Source of the DNA: Clostridiales bacterium
GTDB taxonomy: Bacteria > Bacillota > Clostridia > Christensenellales > Borkfalkiaceae
NCBI GenBank assembly: GCA_015055725.1
Contig: SVHO01000011.1
Span: forward strand, 1-36,190
Direction of reading: 5' to 3'
Length of the DNA: 36,190 bases
How positions within the stretch are numbered: position 1 is the first letter of the stretch; each line of letters begins with the position of its first letter. The position numbers and the translations under genes were made by a program. The notes under the pieces were generated by a model. The model saw only the letters and a list, made by a program, of their open reading frames with translations. It searched no databases and was not told where the DNA came from. This document shows, one piece after another, positions 1 through 9,154 of this stretch.

Positions 1-38
1 CCGTAGACCGACGCTCTATCCAATTGAGCTAATGGTGC
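1..38 (-). tRNA. tRNA-Arg(ACG), 5' part only, cut by window edge
   Basis: Read leftward from 38, the sequence has a 7-nt acceptor strand (GCACCAT), a canonical D-arm (AGCTC..TTGG..GAGC) and the first part of an anticodon arm ending CTACGG, which gives anticodon ACG. The window stops inside the anticodon loop, so the 3' half and acceptor pairing cannot be tested. It closely resembles the second copy at 119-156. Confidence 0.6.
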
Positions 39-73
39 ATATTGCATATTTAGTTGTATTTTGTGTTAAGGCA

Positions 74-156
74 GGGTGTTTGAATCTCTCTTGGGATAAA
101 AACACCCAACCGTGCGCTCCGTAGACCAACGCTCTATCCAGCTGAGCTAACGGCGC
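74..156 (-). pseudogene. degenerate tRNA-Arg(ACG)-like sequence
   Basis: The first 38 nt leftward from 156 form a good tRNA 5' half: acceptor GCGCCGT, a D-arm, and the anticodon stem TTGGT with loop CTACGGA. After that the pattern breaks. The expected 3' stem ACCAA is replaced by GCGCA, no ACGGCGC acceptor strand follows, and the T-arm region is instead an 8-bp inverted repeat (74-81 with 100-107). It is therefore probably a tRNA fragment or a damaged gene. A sequence or assembly error is also possible because the window edge is close. Confidence 0.5.
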
Positions 157-252
157 ATATAATGTTTATTCATTTCAAAATGCTTAAACATTATATGATA
201 ATTTTTATTCTTTGTCAATTAAATAAAGGGATAAAAAATAATTTTTGAAGCA

Positions 253-2079
253 CTATTTCAAAACGGCTTTTATTCTTCTAACGCCACTTGAAGAACTTTC
301 TTCTTTCTTAATAACAAACTTGCCTAAATCGCCAGTATTTTTAACGTGTGGGCCACCGCAAATTTGCTTATCAACACCGTCTATCGTATAAATTGAAACG
401 ATTTGGTCGTCACTGTCAGCGGTGAACACACCGTAAGCCCCTGTGGAAACGGCATCGCAATATTTTTCTTCGGTTTTCACAACGTCAATTTTCTTTTCAA
501 TAACCGCATTAACAAAATCTTCAAGTTCTTTAAGTTCTTCAGCCGTCATTTTATGGTCTAAGTTAAAGTCAAAACGCAACCTTTCTTCAGTTATGTTAGA
601 GCCTTTTTGTTCTGTTCCCGTGCCGAACATTTTACGAAGCCCTGCAAGCATAATATGTGTTGCAGTATGATATTTAGTTGTGGTTTCAGTTTGTTCGGCA
701 AGTCCACCTTTTGCCGATTGTGCTTGCGCTTTTGAAAGTTCTTGGTGCGCCTTAAACGCTTCGTCAAAACCTTTTTGGTCAACGGTTAAACCCTTTTCGT
801 TTGCAAGTTCAACAGTTAATTCAAGTGGGAACCCGAAAGTATCGTAAAGCCTAAACGCTTGCTTTCCAGAAATTTCCGTTTCCGGAACGTAAGTCGGGTC
901 TTTAACAGACATAAACGCATTTTTTCTTTCCATGCCTGTTATGCACTTATCAAATTCTTTCATGCCGGCAACAAGCGTTGCTTCAAACTTTTTAATTTCC
1001 TTGCTGATTTCGTCAAGAATATAATCTTCTTTTTCAACAAGCAAAGGATATGCTTCATCATAAATTTTTTCAATGAAAATTTTAGCAACTTCACACATAG
1101 TGGTTGCATCAACACCTAAATTTTTGCAATACCTTATAGCACGGCGTAAAAGTCTTCTTAAAATATAACCTGCGCCCGTGTTAGATGGAACTATTCCGTT
1201 TTTATCGCCTATAAGCATAACGGCAGTTCTTGTGTGGTCTGCTATAATACGCATAGCCTTAGTGTCTTTTTCTTCCTTGCCGTATTCCTTGCCAGAAACT
1301 TTTTCTAAAAGTTCGATTGCGCCAATAAAAAGGTCTGTTTTATAACCATCGTCAAGCCCATTCAAAAACAACAAAAGCCTATCCAAGCCAAAGCCCGTGT
1401 CAACGTTTTTGTTTTCAAGTTCAGCGTATTTTCCGCCTTCCAACTTTTTATATTGCATATAAACGTCGTTTCCGATTTCAACGTATCTTCCGCAATCGCA
1501 GTTAACGTCACAAGTGTCACAACAAGGTTTATCGTGGCGTGGATAGAACCACTCGTTATCAGGCCCACAAGGCGTGCCAACCGTTCCTTCAAGTTCCCAC
1601 CAGTTGTTTGACTTGTCAAGATAGAAAATGTTTTCAGGCTTAATGCCAAGTTCTCTTAAATATCCAGCCGTTTCTTCATCTCTTGGAACAGAATCGTTTC
1701 CTTCAAAAACGGTTGAACAAATTTTATCTTTGTCAAAACCGAAAACTTCAGTTAAAAGTTCGAAAGACCACCTTGTTTTTTCCTTCTTAAAATAGTCGCC
1801 TAAACTCCAGTTGCCCATCATTTCAAAAAAGGTAAAGTGCGTTGCGTCTCCAACCGAATCTATATCAACAGTTCTAACACAGCCTTGAACGTTGCAAAGT
1901 TTTGTGCCTTGGGGGTGTTTTTTACCAAGAAGGTAAGGCATAAGGGGTTGCATACCTGCAACGTTGAACATAACGCCCGTCGTTCCGTCACCTATAAGCG
2001 AAACCGCGCCGATATCAACGTGACCGCGTTCTTTATAAAATTTTATCCATTTTTCTCTTAATTCTTTTGAAGTAATCAT
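253..2079 (-). CDS. alanine--tRNA ligase-related protein, short form
   Basis: This is a class II aminoacyl-tRNA synthetase of the AlaRS family. The N-terminal catalytic and tRNA-recognition part covers residues 1 to about 455 (FFEMMGNWSLGDYF near 84-97, TGFGLDRL near 228-235). An editing-type domain follows with HTATH at 471-475 and C574/H578 (CGGPH). At 608 aa it lacks the C-terminal oligomerisation/DHHA1 region of ordinary AlaRS (about 870 aa). The catalytic part has a cysteine cluster at 186-196 (CCDTCDVNCDC) that standard AlaRS does not have at that place. It is the last gene of the leftward group, 17 nt after cysS, with an AAGGA site before the ATG. It could be a true short AlaRS or a paralogue with a special task. 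A full-length alaS may exist elsewhere in the genome. Confidence 0.85.
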   Translation of the reverse strand: MITSKELREKWIKFYKERGHVDIGAVSLIGDGTTGVMFNVAGMQPLMPYLLGKKHPQGTKLCNVQGCVRTVDIDSVGDATHFTFFEMMGNWSLGDYFKKEKTRWSFELLTEVFGFDKDKICSTVFEGNDSVPRDEETAGYLRELGIKPENIFYLDKSNNWWELEGTVGTPCGPDNEWFYPRHDKPCCDTCDVNCDCGRYVEIGNDVYMQYKKLEGGKYAELENKNVDTGFGLDRLLLFLNGLDDGYKTDLFIGAIELLEKVSGKEYGKEEKDTKAMRIIADHTRTAVMLIGDKNGIVPSNTGAGYILRRLLRRAIRYCKNLGVDATTMCEVAKIFIEKIYDEAYPLLVEKEDYILDEISKEIKKFEATLVAGMKEFDKCITGMERKNAFMSVKDPTYVPETEISGKQAFRLYDTFGFPLELTVELANEKGLTVDQKGFDEAFKAHQELSKAQAQSAKGGLAEQTETTTKYHTATHIMLAGLRKMFGTGTEQKGSNITEERLRFDFNLDHKMTAEELKELEDFVNAVIEKKIDVVKTEEKYCDAVSTGAYGVFTADSDDQIVSIYTIDGVDKQICGGPHVKNTGDLGKFVIKKEESSSSGVRRIKAVLK

Positions 2080-2096
2080 TTTTTTCGTCCTTGAAA

Positions 2097-3491
2097 TTAT
2101 TTTTTAATGAGTTCGTAGCCGTCTTTGGCGTCTTTAACGAGATAGCCAAGGCTTAAAAGTTTATCGCGGAGTTCGTCGGATTTAGCCCAATCTTTATTCT
2201 TTCTTGCTTCAAATCTTTGTTCTGCGATTTCTTTAACGCTTGCAGGGATTTGCTCCGCAGGGTGTTTTTCGTCAAATTCTTTAATAAAGTCGTCAGCGTT
2301 TGCAGTAAATAGCCCTATAAGCGAATAAGTTTTTCTTATTTGATTAACCATATCGCTTGCGCTCTTATCCCCTGCCGAAAGCAACGCTTTAACTTTCTTA
2401 AATGCGCCGTAAAGATTGCTTATTGCAAGGGCGGTGTTAAAATCGTCGTCCATAGCGCGATTAAATTCTGCATCTATATCAGCGTTTTCACCATTTGACA
2501 AGCCAAACTTATCTTCAACCGCTTTTATAACCTTATAAAAATCGTATAAATGCTTTTCTGCATCAGGGAAAAGATTATCCGTGACGTTTATATCCCCACG
2601 ATAGTTGGTTTGCAAAAGCGCAAACTTAATAACTTCGGGTGAATATTTATCGAGCAAATCTTTAAGGAATAAACTATTGCCAAGTGACTTGCTCATCTTT
2701 TGCCCGTTAACCTTTATAAGCCCGTTGTGTATCCAAAAATTTGCAAAAGGTTTGCCCGTTAACGCTTCGGTTTGAGCAATTTCGTTTTCGTGGTGGGGGA
2801 AGATTAAATCTCTGCCACCGCCGTGAATATCAATTCTATCGCCAAACGCCTTTCTGTTCATAGTAGAGCACTCAATGTGCCAGCCAGGTCTACCTTTCCC
2901 CCAAGGCGAATCCCAACTCGGTTCGCCTTCTTTTGCCGACTTCCAAAGCGCGAAGTCTAAGGGATTTTCTTTCATTTCGTCGTTATCAACGCGCACGCCG
3001 TTCATCGCGTCTTCTAAGTTGCGGTGTGATAAACGCCCGTATGATGGAAAACTTTCAACTGAAAAATAAACGTCGCCTTTTTTTGTTGCGTAAGCGTGCC
3101 CCTTTTCAATAAGCGTGCTAACGAAAGCAATAATATCGTCAATGCTTTCCGTCGCTTTAAGCCAGAGCGACGGGTCGTCAACGGCAAGGCGTGCCATTTG
3201 CTCGTCAATGTTCTTAATCATTTGTTTAGCATAAACGTCGGCAGGAATACCCGTCTCGTTAGACTTAGCGATAATTTTATCGTCAACGTCGGTATAATTT
3301 CTTGCATAAGTGACGTCATAACCTATTTTTTCAAGATATTTTCTAATAATATCGTATATAAGCGCTTGGTATGCGTGCCCGATATGCGCTTCACCCGAAA
3401 CGGTTATACCGCAAGCATACATTTTAACCTTGCCTTGTTCTAAAGGAATAAATTCTTGTTTTTTGCCCGTAAGCGTATTGTAAATTTTCAT
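2097..3491 (-). CDS. cysS: cysteine--tRNA ligase
   Basis: CysRS charges tRNA-Cys with cysteine in the cytoplasm. At 464 aa it has the normal family length. The class I signatures are HIGH at 36-39 and KMSKS at 265-269. The zinc ligands that select cysteine are C27, C208 (IECST), H233 and E237 (PHHENE). The helical anticodon-binding C-terminus is complete. It lies 7 nt downstream of cysE, so cysteine synthesis and cysteine charging are on one transcript, a common arrangement in Bacillota. Confidence 0.98.
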   Translation of the reverse strand: MKIYNTLTGKKQEFIPLEQGKVKMYACGITVSGEAHIGHAYQALIYDIIRKYLEKIGYDVTYARNYTDVDDKIIAKSNETGIPADVYAKQMIKNIDEQMARLAVDDPSLWLKATESIDDIIAFVSTLIEKGHAYATKKGDVYFSVESFPSYGRLSHRNLEDAMNGVRVDNDEMKENPLDFALWKSAKEGEPSWDSPWGKGRPGWHIECSTMNRKAFGDRIDIHGGGRDLIFPHHENEIAQTEALTGKPFANFWIHNGLIKVNGQKMSKSLGNSLFLKDLLDKYSPEVIKFALLQTNYRGDINVTDNLFPDAEKHLYDFYKVIKAVEDKFGLSNGENADIDAEFNRAMDDDFNTALAISNLYGAFKKVKALLSAGDKSASDMVNQIRKTYSLIGLFTANADDFIKEFDEKHPAEQIPASVKEIAEQRFEARKNKDWAKSDELRDKLLSLGYLVKDAKDGYELIKK

Positions 3492-3498
3492 AACATAC

Positions 3499-4140
3499 CT
3501 ATTTTTCTTGCTCTTTTTTTATTTCTTCAAGTTTCTTTTCAAGCGTAAAAAGTTTTTCACGTAAAGAACAAATTTCTTCGTGAATTGGGTCGCGTTTTTC
3601 TTGCTCTAAATTGTTAATCTTTTCGCCGTTTACTCTAACGACGTTGCCTGGAACGCCAACCACTGTTGCATATGGAGGAACTTCTTTAAGCACAACCGCG
3701 CCCGCGCCGATTTTAGCATATTCGCCAACCGTAAAGCCACCTAAAACTTTTGCGCCTGCACTTATCATAGCGCCTTTTTTTATGGTTGGGTGGCGTTTGC
3801 CCGTTTGTTTACCCGTTCCGCCCAGCGTGACTCCTTGGTAAATAACCACACCTTCTTCTATTTCTGCCGTTTCACCTATAACGACGCCTGTGCCGTGGTC
3901 AATAAACACACCGCCTGCAATTTTTGCCGCAGGGTGAATTTCAATGCCCGTTAGCCACTTTGCAAATTGACTAGTTATCCTTGCTAGCGTTTTCAATTTT
4001 ATTTTATACAAGAAATGCGCCCATCTGTGCCACGACAACGCGTGAACACCCGAATAAGTGAGCCAAATTTCGAACTTACTGCGGGCGGCAGGGTCGTTTT
4101 GTTTTGCAGCCCTTATATCTGCCCTTAATCTCTTAAACAT
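3499..4140 (-). CDS. cysE: serine O-acetyltransferase
   Basis: CysE acetylates serine with acetyl-CoA to give O-acetylserine, the direct precursor of cysteine. The protein has a helical N-terminal domain and a left-handed beta-helix of hexapeptide repeats (EIHPAAKIAGGVFIDHGTGV, VIYQGVTLGG, GAKVLGGFTVG). It ends in a charged, probably coiled tail rich in E, K and R. The frame is open upstream to a TTG at 4158, but the ATG at 4140 has GGAG four bases before it and starts the conserved protein (MFKRLRADI), so I chose it (213 aa). The next gene is cysS. Confidence 0.95.
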   Translation of the reverse strand: MFKRLRADIRAAKQNDPAARSKFEIWLTYSGVHALSWHRWAHFLYKIKLKTLARITSQFAKWLTGIEIHPAAKIAGGVFIDHGTGVVIGETAEIEEGVVIYQGVTLGGTGKQTGKRHPTIKKGAMISAGAKVLGGFTVGEYAKIGAGAVVLKEVPPYATVVGVPGNVVRVNGEKINNLEQEKRDPIHEEICSLREKLFTLEKKLEEIKKEQEK

Positions 4141-4181
4141 ATTTCTCCGTAAACGCAAATTTTTTAATTAAAAATCGCGCC

Positions 4182-4940
4182 TTAATATACTCTAACACCT
4201 TTTTGCTCAATATTGCTTTTTAGTTCTTTTGAAAAGTTTTTATCTACAACCATACAGTCCACGTCTTCAAGAGATGCAAAGGTGTACGGCGTTTTTTTGT
4301 TTACCTTAGAACTATCTAAAAGCATAATGACGTAATCAGCCTTTTTGATAACCGCGCGTTTAACTTCGGCTTCGGCTTGGTTGCCACAGGTAAAACCACC
4401 CGTTTCTTTTATAAAGCCAGTTGCCGTCATCACCGCGTTCTGAATATTGATTTTATCTATGTAATCTGCACACGTTTGCCCAACGGTGATAAAAGTGTTT
4501 TTTCTTAAATCACCACCCAAAAGCGCAACGGTTGGTTTTTCTTTTCTCAAAATAGTTTCAGCAATAACTAAAGCGTTTGTTAAAACGTAAAAATTATCGT
4601 CAGGTAGCGCGCGTGCAAAATAAGTGGTCGTTGACCCACCGTCAATAAACACGCAACTGTTCGGCTCAACCACTTTGACCGCTTTGTCCGCGATTTCAAG
4701 TTTTTCAGCCGTGTTATAATTTATGCGTTCGGTAAAATCCGCTTCTTTTGCGCGCAACACGGTGTCAACTGAAATTGCCCCACCCGAAACGCGAATAACG
4801 GCGTTATTTTCTTCTAATCGGTTAAGGTCGCGGCGCAAAGTCATAGAAGAAACGTTTGGGAACGCACACTCTAACTCACGCAAGGTCACTTTTCCGTTTT
4901 TATCAATAAACTCTTTTAAGTGAAAAAGCCTATCTTTCAT
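4182..4940 (-). CDS. DeoR/GlpR-family transcriptional regulator
   Basis: The protein has an N-terminal DeoR winged helix (recognition helix SSMTLRRDLNRLEE near residues 31-44) and a C-terminal DeoRC effector domain (FIDGGSTTTYFA, LLGGDLR, DSSKVNKKT) that usually binds a sugar phosphate. The frame runs further upstream to a GTG at 5015, but the ATG at 4940 follows AAGGAG with good spacing, giving 252 aa. It sits 41 nt upstream of cysE in the same direction and divergent from serS. Its target and ligand cannot be told from the window. No sugar genes are adjacent. Confidence 0.93.
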   Translation of the reverse strand: MKDRLFHLKEFIDKNGKVTLRELECAFPNVSSMTLRRDLNRLEENNAVIRVSGGAISVDTVLRAKEADFTERINYNTAEKLEIADKAVKVVEPNSCVFIDGGSTTTYFARALPDDNFYVLTNALVIAETILRKEKPTVALLGGDLRKNTFITVGQTCADYIDKINIQNAVMTATGFIKETGGFTCGNQAEAEVKRAVIKKADYVIMLLDSSKVNKKTPYTFASLEDVDCMVVDKNFSKELKSNIEQKGVRVY

Positions 4941-4962
4941 ATCAAACTCCTTTCGTACGGAT

Positions 4963-4992
4963 ATTTTACCACCTTTTGCACTCTCTTGGCAA
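4963..4992 (-). promoter_or_regulatory. SigA-type promoter of the DeoR-family gene
   Basis: A TTGCCA -35 box (4987-4992) and a TAAAAT -10 box (4963-4968) with an 18-bp spacer read leftward into the regulator gene. Confidence 0.6.
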
Positions 4993-5083
4993 GGATAAAA
5001 GATAAAAATTAACACTTTTTTAGTTATATTTTTTCACGCACGCAAAATTTTGCGTTTATTTTGTTCATAATGGCTTAAAAACA

Positions 5084-5112
5084 TTGATTTTAGTTTAAAT
5101 TAAAGTTATAAT
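5084..5112 (+). promoter_or_regulatory. SigA-type promoter of serS
   Basis: TTGATT (5084-5089), a 17-bp spacer and a perfect TATAAT (5107-5112) lie just upstream of serS. The leader would be about 25 nt and contains the CGGAG ribosome binding site. Confidence 0.85.
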
Positions 5113-5143
5113 ATTATACAAACGAACAAACGGAGATTTGATA

Positions 5144-6424
5144 ATGTTAGATTTAAGAAGAATTATTGAAGAAAAGGATAAGGTTAAAGAACTTCTTGCA
5201 CGCAAGGGGTATGATGCTGACCTTGACACCATTATTGAATTAGATAAAAAACGTAGAATTGCTATTGGCGAAGTTGAACAGTTCAAGGCGGAAAAAAACA
5301 AAGTTTCAGCGCAAATCCCCGCGCTTAAAAAAGCAGGGCAACCCGTTGATGAAATTTTTGCGCAAATGCGCGTGTTAGGGGATAAAATTGCAGAAGGCGA
5401 TAAAATTGCAAAAGAACTTGAAGAAAAAGTTTTTGATTTAGTTTGCCGTATGCCTAATATTCCCGACGAAGATTTGCTTGCCGGCGAAAAAGAAAACAAT
5501 CAAGTTATAAAAGTTGTTGGCGAAAAACCACAATTTGATTTTGAAATGCAAAACCACGTTGACCTTTGCACTAAACTTGGCATAATCGACTATGCACGCG
5601 GAACTAAACTTTCGGGCGGTGGCTATTGGCTTTACCGTGGCGACGGTGCTAAACTTGAATGGGCAATGCTAAACTTCTTTATTTCAGAACACTTAAAAGA
5701 TGGTTATGAATTTATTCTTCCACCCCATCAATTAGGATATAACTGTGGTTTTGGCGCAGGTCAATTCCCCAAATTTTCAGACGAAGTTTATTGGCTTGAC
5801 TGTGATGAAGACAGAAAGAAAAACCGCTTTATGTTGCCAACCGCTGAAACTGCGCTCGTTAACCTTTACGCAGGCGAAATAATTGACGAAGCAAAACTTC
5901 CTATGAAGTTTTTTGCCTACACACCTTGCTACCGTAAAGAAGCAGGCTCTTACCGTGCAGAAGAACGCGGTATGATTAGGGGACATCAATTCAACAAGGT
6001 TGAAATGGTTCAATACGCTCACCCCGACCATTCTCAAAACGCATTTGAAGAATTAGTTGATAAAGCAGCAAGCCTTATCGAAAAATTGGGGCTTCACTTC
6101 CGCGTTTCTAAACTTGCGGCAGGCGATTGCTCTGCATCAATGGCAAGGACTTACGATATTGAAGTTTGGATACCGAGTATGGGTATATATAAAGAAGTTA
6201 GTTCAGTTTCTAACGCAAACGACTATCAAGCAAGGCGCAACAACACCAAGTTCCGCGACAGCAAGACGGGTAAGCCTGCTTTCTTACACACGCTTAACGG
6301 TTCTGGCTTAGCAACGAGCCGTGTATTCCCCGCTCTTGTCGAACAATATCAAAATGCAGACGGTTCTATCACCGTTCCTGAAATTTTGCGTCCGTTTATG
6401 GGTGGCCAAGAAGTTATTAAATAA
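5144..6424 (+). CDS. serS: serine--tRNA ligase
   Basis: SerRS charges tRNA-Ser and the Sec tRNA. The N-terminal long alpha-helical arm (about residues 1-110, LDLRRIIEEKDKVKELLARK) is followed by the class II core. Motif 2 is CYRKEAGSYRAEERGMIRGH and motif 3 is NGSGLATSR, followed by VPEILRPFMGG near the end. The frame extends to a TTG at 5138, but the ATG at 5144 has CGGAG eight bases before it and gives 426 aa, the normal length. It is a single-gene unit with its own promoter and terminator. Confidence 0.98.
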   Translation: MLDLRRIIEEKDKVKELLARKGYDADLDTIIELDKKRRIAIGEVEQFKAEKNKVSAQIPALKKAGQPVDEIFAQMRVLGDKIAEGDKIAKELEEKVFDLVCRMPNIPDEDLLAGEKENNQVIKVVGEKPQFDFEMQNHVDLCTKLGIIDYARGTKLSGGGYWLYRGDGAKLEWAMLNFFISEHLKDGYEFILPPHQLGYNCGFGAGQFPKFSDEVYWLDCDEDRKKNRFMLPTAETALVNLYAGEIIDEAKLPMKFFAYTPCYRKEAGSYRAEERGMIRGHQFNKVEMVQYAHPDHSQNAFEELVDKAASLIEKLGLHFRVSKLAAGDCSASMARTYDIEVWIPSMGIYKEVSSVSNANDYQARRNNTKFRDSKTGKPAFLHTLNGSGLATSRVFPALVEQYQNADGSITVPEILRPFMGGQEVIK

Positions 6425-6444
6425 CTTTTTTACTAAGTTAATAT

Positions 6445-6474
6445 AACGCTCCGAAGTTTATCGGGGCGTTTTTT
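6445..6474 (+). terminator. Rho-independent terminator after serS
   Basis: A 10-bp stem (6445-6454 with 6461-6470, one G-T pair), a 6-nt loop and a T run follow 20 nt after the serS stop. Confidence 0.93.
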
Positions 6475-6514
6475 AATAATTTTATTATTAAATTCGACAC
6501 GCCCTAACATTTTC

Positions 6515-6543
6515 TTGCAAAAAAATATTTAGAGTGATATAAT
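6515..6543 (+). promoter_or_regulatory. promoter of the transporter pair
   Basis: TTGCAA (6515-6520), a 17-bp spacer and TATAAT (6538-6543), which is also an extended -10 (TGATATAAT). An AAAGGAA ribosome binding site follows before the ATG at 6577. Confidence 0.8.
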
Positions 6544-6576
6544 CGTCAATAGCACGAAAAACAAAGGAAAAAATTT

Positions 6577-7890
6577 ATGACTTTAACGGTTGCGATTACT
6601 TCGGTAGTCGTTATTTTAATGATTATATCCGTCTTAACTAAACCATACGTAGATATTGGCGGACACAAATTAGGGATATATTGGGTTATTTCCTTAATCG
6701 GTGCAATTTTAATGCTAATAACGGGGTGCATTTCACCAAAAACCGCAATTGACGGAATAACGGCGGATAGTTCGGTTAACCCGATAAAAATTTTAACTCT
6801 CTTTTTATCAATGACCCTTTTATCCGTTTATCTTGGCGATGCAGGCTTTTTCGACTATATTGCCGACGCTGTTTTTCTTAAAACCAAGGGTGGAACGCTT
6901 AAACTCTTTTTAATTTTATACGCCGTCGTTTCGGTTTTAACCGTTTTTACTTCAAACGACATAATAATTCTTACGTTTACCCCACCCATTTGCATTTTTG
7001 CAAAAAAAGCGCGAATTTCTCCCCTTCCTTTTCTCTTGGGCGAATTCGTTGCAGCAAACACTTGGAGTATGGCGCTTATTGTCGGCAACCCCACAAACAT
7101 TTATCTTGCAAGTTCGTTTGGGATTTCTTTTGCAGACTATTTTTCAGTTATGTTTTTACCCGCTTTTGCCGGTGGAATAACAGGGCTATTGATGATTTTT
7201 TTATTATTCAAAAAGCAACTTTTAGCACCTTTACCCCAAAGAGAAGAAAACGAACGTAAACCACTAAAAAAACTTATACCTCACCGCACGCCCCTAATAG
7301 TTTCACTTATTCACTTGTGCGTGTGCTTGGTTTTACTTGCAGTTTCTGATTTTATCGGCGTTGATATGTGGCTTATTTGTTTAATTTTAGCACTTTCACT
7401 CACCGTGTTCGATATCGTTTACGACGTTATCGTTGAAAAAACGGCAAGTCCCGTTTGGCGTTCTATCAAAAAAGAACCTTATGAACTTATACCTTTCGTT
7501 TTATCAATGTTCATAATAGTTCTATCGCTTAAAAACTGTGGGTTTACCGACATAATAGCAAACGCGCTAATTAAAAACACTAAAGCCGACGGCGTTTTAT
7601 TCGGATTTTTATGCGCAGGCGCATCAAACCTTTTAAATAATATCCCTATGAGCGTTCTTTTTGAACGCATTATTGACGGCACAAGCGCCCCTGCTCTATT
7701 CGGCGCGGTTATTGGCTCAAACGTCGGCGCGTTTATAACGCCCGTCGGTGCACTTGCAGGCATTATGTGGAACAAAATTTTGGGTGAATACGGTGTTAAA
7801 CTTCCTTTCGTTAAATTTATTCTTTACGGAAGCGCCGTAGCAATCCCCACACTCGTTTCTTCTATTAGCGCACTTATGATTACGTTATAA
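6577..7890 (+). CDS. ArsB/SLC13-type ion transporter
   Basis: This polytopic membrane protein of the ion transporter (IT) superfamily has about 11 hydrophobic segments over 437 aa. The family hallmarks are TSNDIIILTFTPP near residues 129-141 and VGNPTNIYLASSFG near 168-181, repeated in weaker form in the second half (GASNLLNNIPMSVLF). ArsB, NhaD, citrate and other anion carriers share this fold, so the substrate cannot be assigned. There is no arsR or arsC nearby. It is the first gene of a two-gene unit and is followed 13 nt later by an MFS gene. Confidence 0.85.
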   Translation: MTLTVAITSVVVILMIISVLTKPYVDIGGHKLGIYWVISLIGAILMLITGCISPKTAIDGITADSSVNPIKILTLFLSMTLLSVYLGDAGFFDYIADAVFLKTKGGTLKLFLILYAVVSVLTVFTSNDIIILTFTPPICIFAKKARISPLPFLLGEFVAANTWSMALIVGNPTNIYLASSFGISFADYFSVMFLPAFAGGITGLLMIFLLFKKQLLAPLPQREENERKPLKKLIPHRTPLIVSLIHLCVCLVLLAVSDFIGVDMWLICLILALSLTVFDIVYDVIVEKTASPVWRSIKKEPYELIPFVLSMFIIVLSLKNCGFTDIIANALIKNTKADGVLFGFLCAGASNLLNNIPMSVLFERIIDGTSAPALFGAVIGSNVGAFITPVGALAGIMWNKILGEYGVKLPFVKFILYGSAVAIPTLVSSISALMITL

Positions 7891-7903
7891 AAAGGCAAAA
7901 AAT

Positions 7904-9094
7904 ATGGCAACTCTTTTATTCGTTATAATTTCAATAACTTTTATCGGATTAGGCCTACCCGACTCTCTTTTAGGCTCTGCTTGGCCTGCAATCTATCCCG
8001 ATTTAAATATCCCCGTTAGTTATGCTAACTTTATAACTATTCTAATTTCGTTAGGAACGGTCACGGCAAGTTTTTTTAGCGCGAAACTTATCAACAAGTT
8101 TGGAACGGGCCCTTTAACCGCCGTCAGCACGGCTATTTCTGCGATTGCACTTCTTGGGTTTTCTCTTTCAAATTCAGTTTTATGGTTATGCTTAATTGCG
8201 CTTCCGCTCGGTGCGGGTGCAGGCGCAATTGACTCGGCATTAAACAATTACGTTGCCGTACACTACAAATCAAACTATATGAGTTTTATGCACTGCTTTT
8301 ATGGTGTTGGCGTTGCTTTAAGCCCTTACGTTATGTCGTTTGCACTTTCATTAAACAACAATTGGCGTTTGGGTTATAGAATTATATTCATCGTTCTTGC
8401 GGTAATCGCTATAATTGCTTTTTGCTCTCTTCCACTTTGGAAAAAAACGAGCAAACTCCCCGATCAAAAAGAAAACGAAGTTGAACCCATAACGCTATCT
8501 TTTTCAGCTATGGCTAAAATGCCCGCCGTCAGAATTTCTTGGCTTATATTCTTTTCGTCGGTTGCGCTTGAATTTACTTGCGGGGTTTGGGGTTGCACTT
8601 ATTTGGTGAATGCAGAAGGGCTTTCCGAATCGTTCTCGGCAAAAATGCTAACCCTTTATTACTTAGGTATGACGCTTGGAAGATTTGTTTCAGGGCTTAT
8701 AACCAACAAAATTAAACCGTTAACCACCGTTTTTTGCGGTTATTCAATCGTAAGTATAGCGATAGTTTTACTTTTATTGCCTGTTCCCGCCGTGTTAAAG
8801 GGAATAAGTTTATTTTTAATCGGCTTTGGCAACGGACCAACTTTCCCAAACCTTATATATTTAACGCCCGTTTATTTTGGAAAAGACCGTTCGCAATCAA
8901 TAGTGAGTTCGCAAATGACCGCTTGTAATTTAGGGATTTTATTGATGCCACCCGTTTTTGGGCTTATAGCAGATTTCGTTGATATTAAACTTTTCCCCGT
9001 TATCCTTGCCGTGCTATTCGTGATAACGCTTATATCAACTATTGCTTACAATAAAGTTGCAAAAACCCTAAAAGACACGTTAAAATTTGATTAA
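7904..9094 (+). CDS. major facilitator superfamily transporter
   Basis: This is a 396-aa, 12-segment MFS permease. The N-terminal stretch (FIGLGLPDSLLGSAWP) and the LPLGAGAGAIDSALN segment near residues 105-119 are typical of the sugar/fucose-permease-like MFS branch. The mid-loop and the second six-segment half (GLITNKIKPLTTVF, FGNGPTFPNLIYL) are complete. The ribosome binding site is a modest AAAGG. It probably shares the transcript of the upstream IT-family gene. The substrate is unknown, and the pair gives no metabolic clue. Confidence 0.85.
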   Translation: MATLLFVIISITFIGLGLPDSLLGSAWPAIYPDLNIPVSYANFITILISLGTVTASFFSAKLINKFGTGPLTAVSTAISAIALLGFSLSNSVLWLCLIALPLGAGAGAIDSALNNYVAVHYKSNYMSFMHCFYGVGVALSPYVMSFALSLNNNWRLGYRIIFIVLAVIAIIAFCSLPLWKKTSKLPDQKENEVEPITLSFSAMAKMPAVRISWLIFFSSVALEFTCGVWGCTYLVNAEGLSESFSAKMLTLYYLGMTLGRFVSGLITNKIKPLTTVFCGYSIVSIAIVLLLLPVPAVLKGISLFLIGFGNGPTFPNLIYLTPVYFGKDRSQSIVSSQMTACNLGILLMPPVFGLIADFVDIKLFPVILAVLFVITLISTIAYNKVAKTLKDTLKFD

Positions 9095-9098
9095 CCCC

Positions 9099-9127
9099 TT
9101 GATTTATAACGCTTATTTTGTTATAAT
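9099..9127 (+). promoter_or_regulatory. SigA-type promoter of the dUTPase gene
   Basis: TTGATT (9099-9104), a 17-bp spacer and TATAAT (9122-9127), the same box combination as the serS promoter. It begins directly behind the MFS stop codon. Confidence 0.85.
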
Positions 9128-9154
9128 GATAAAAAATCGTTAAGGAACTTTTTT

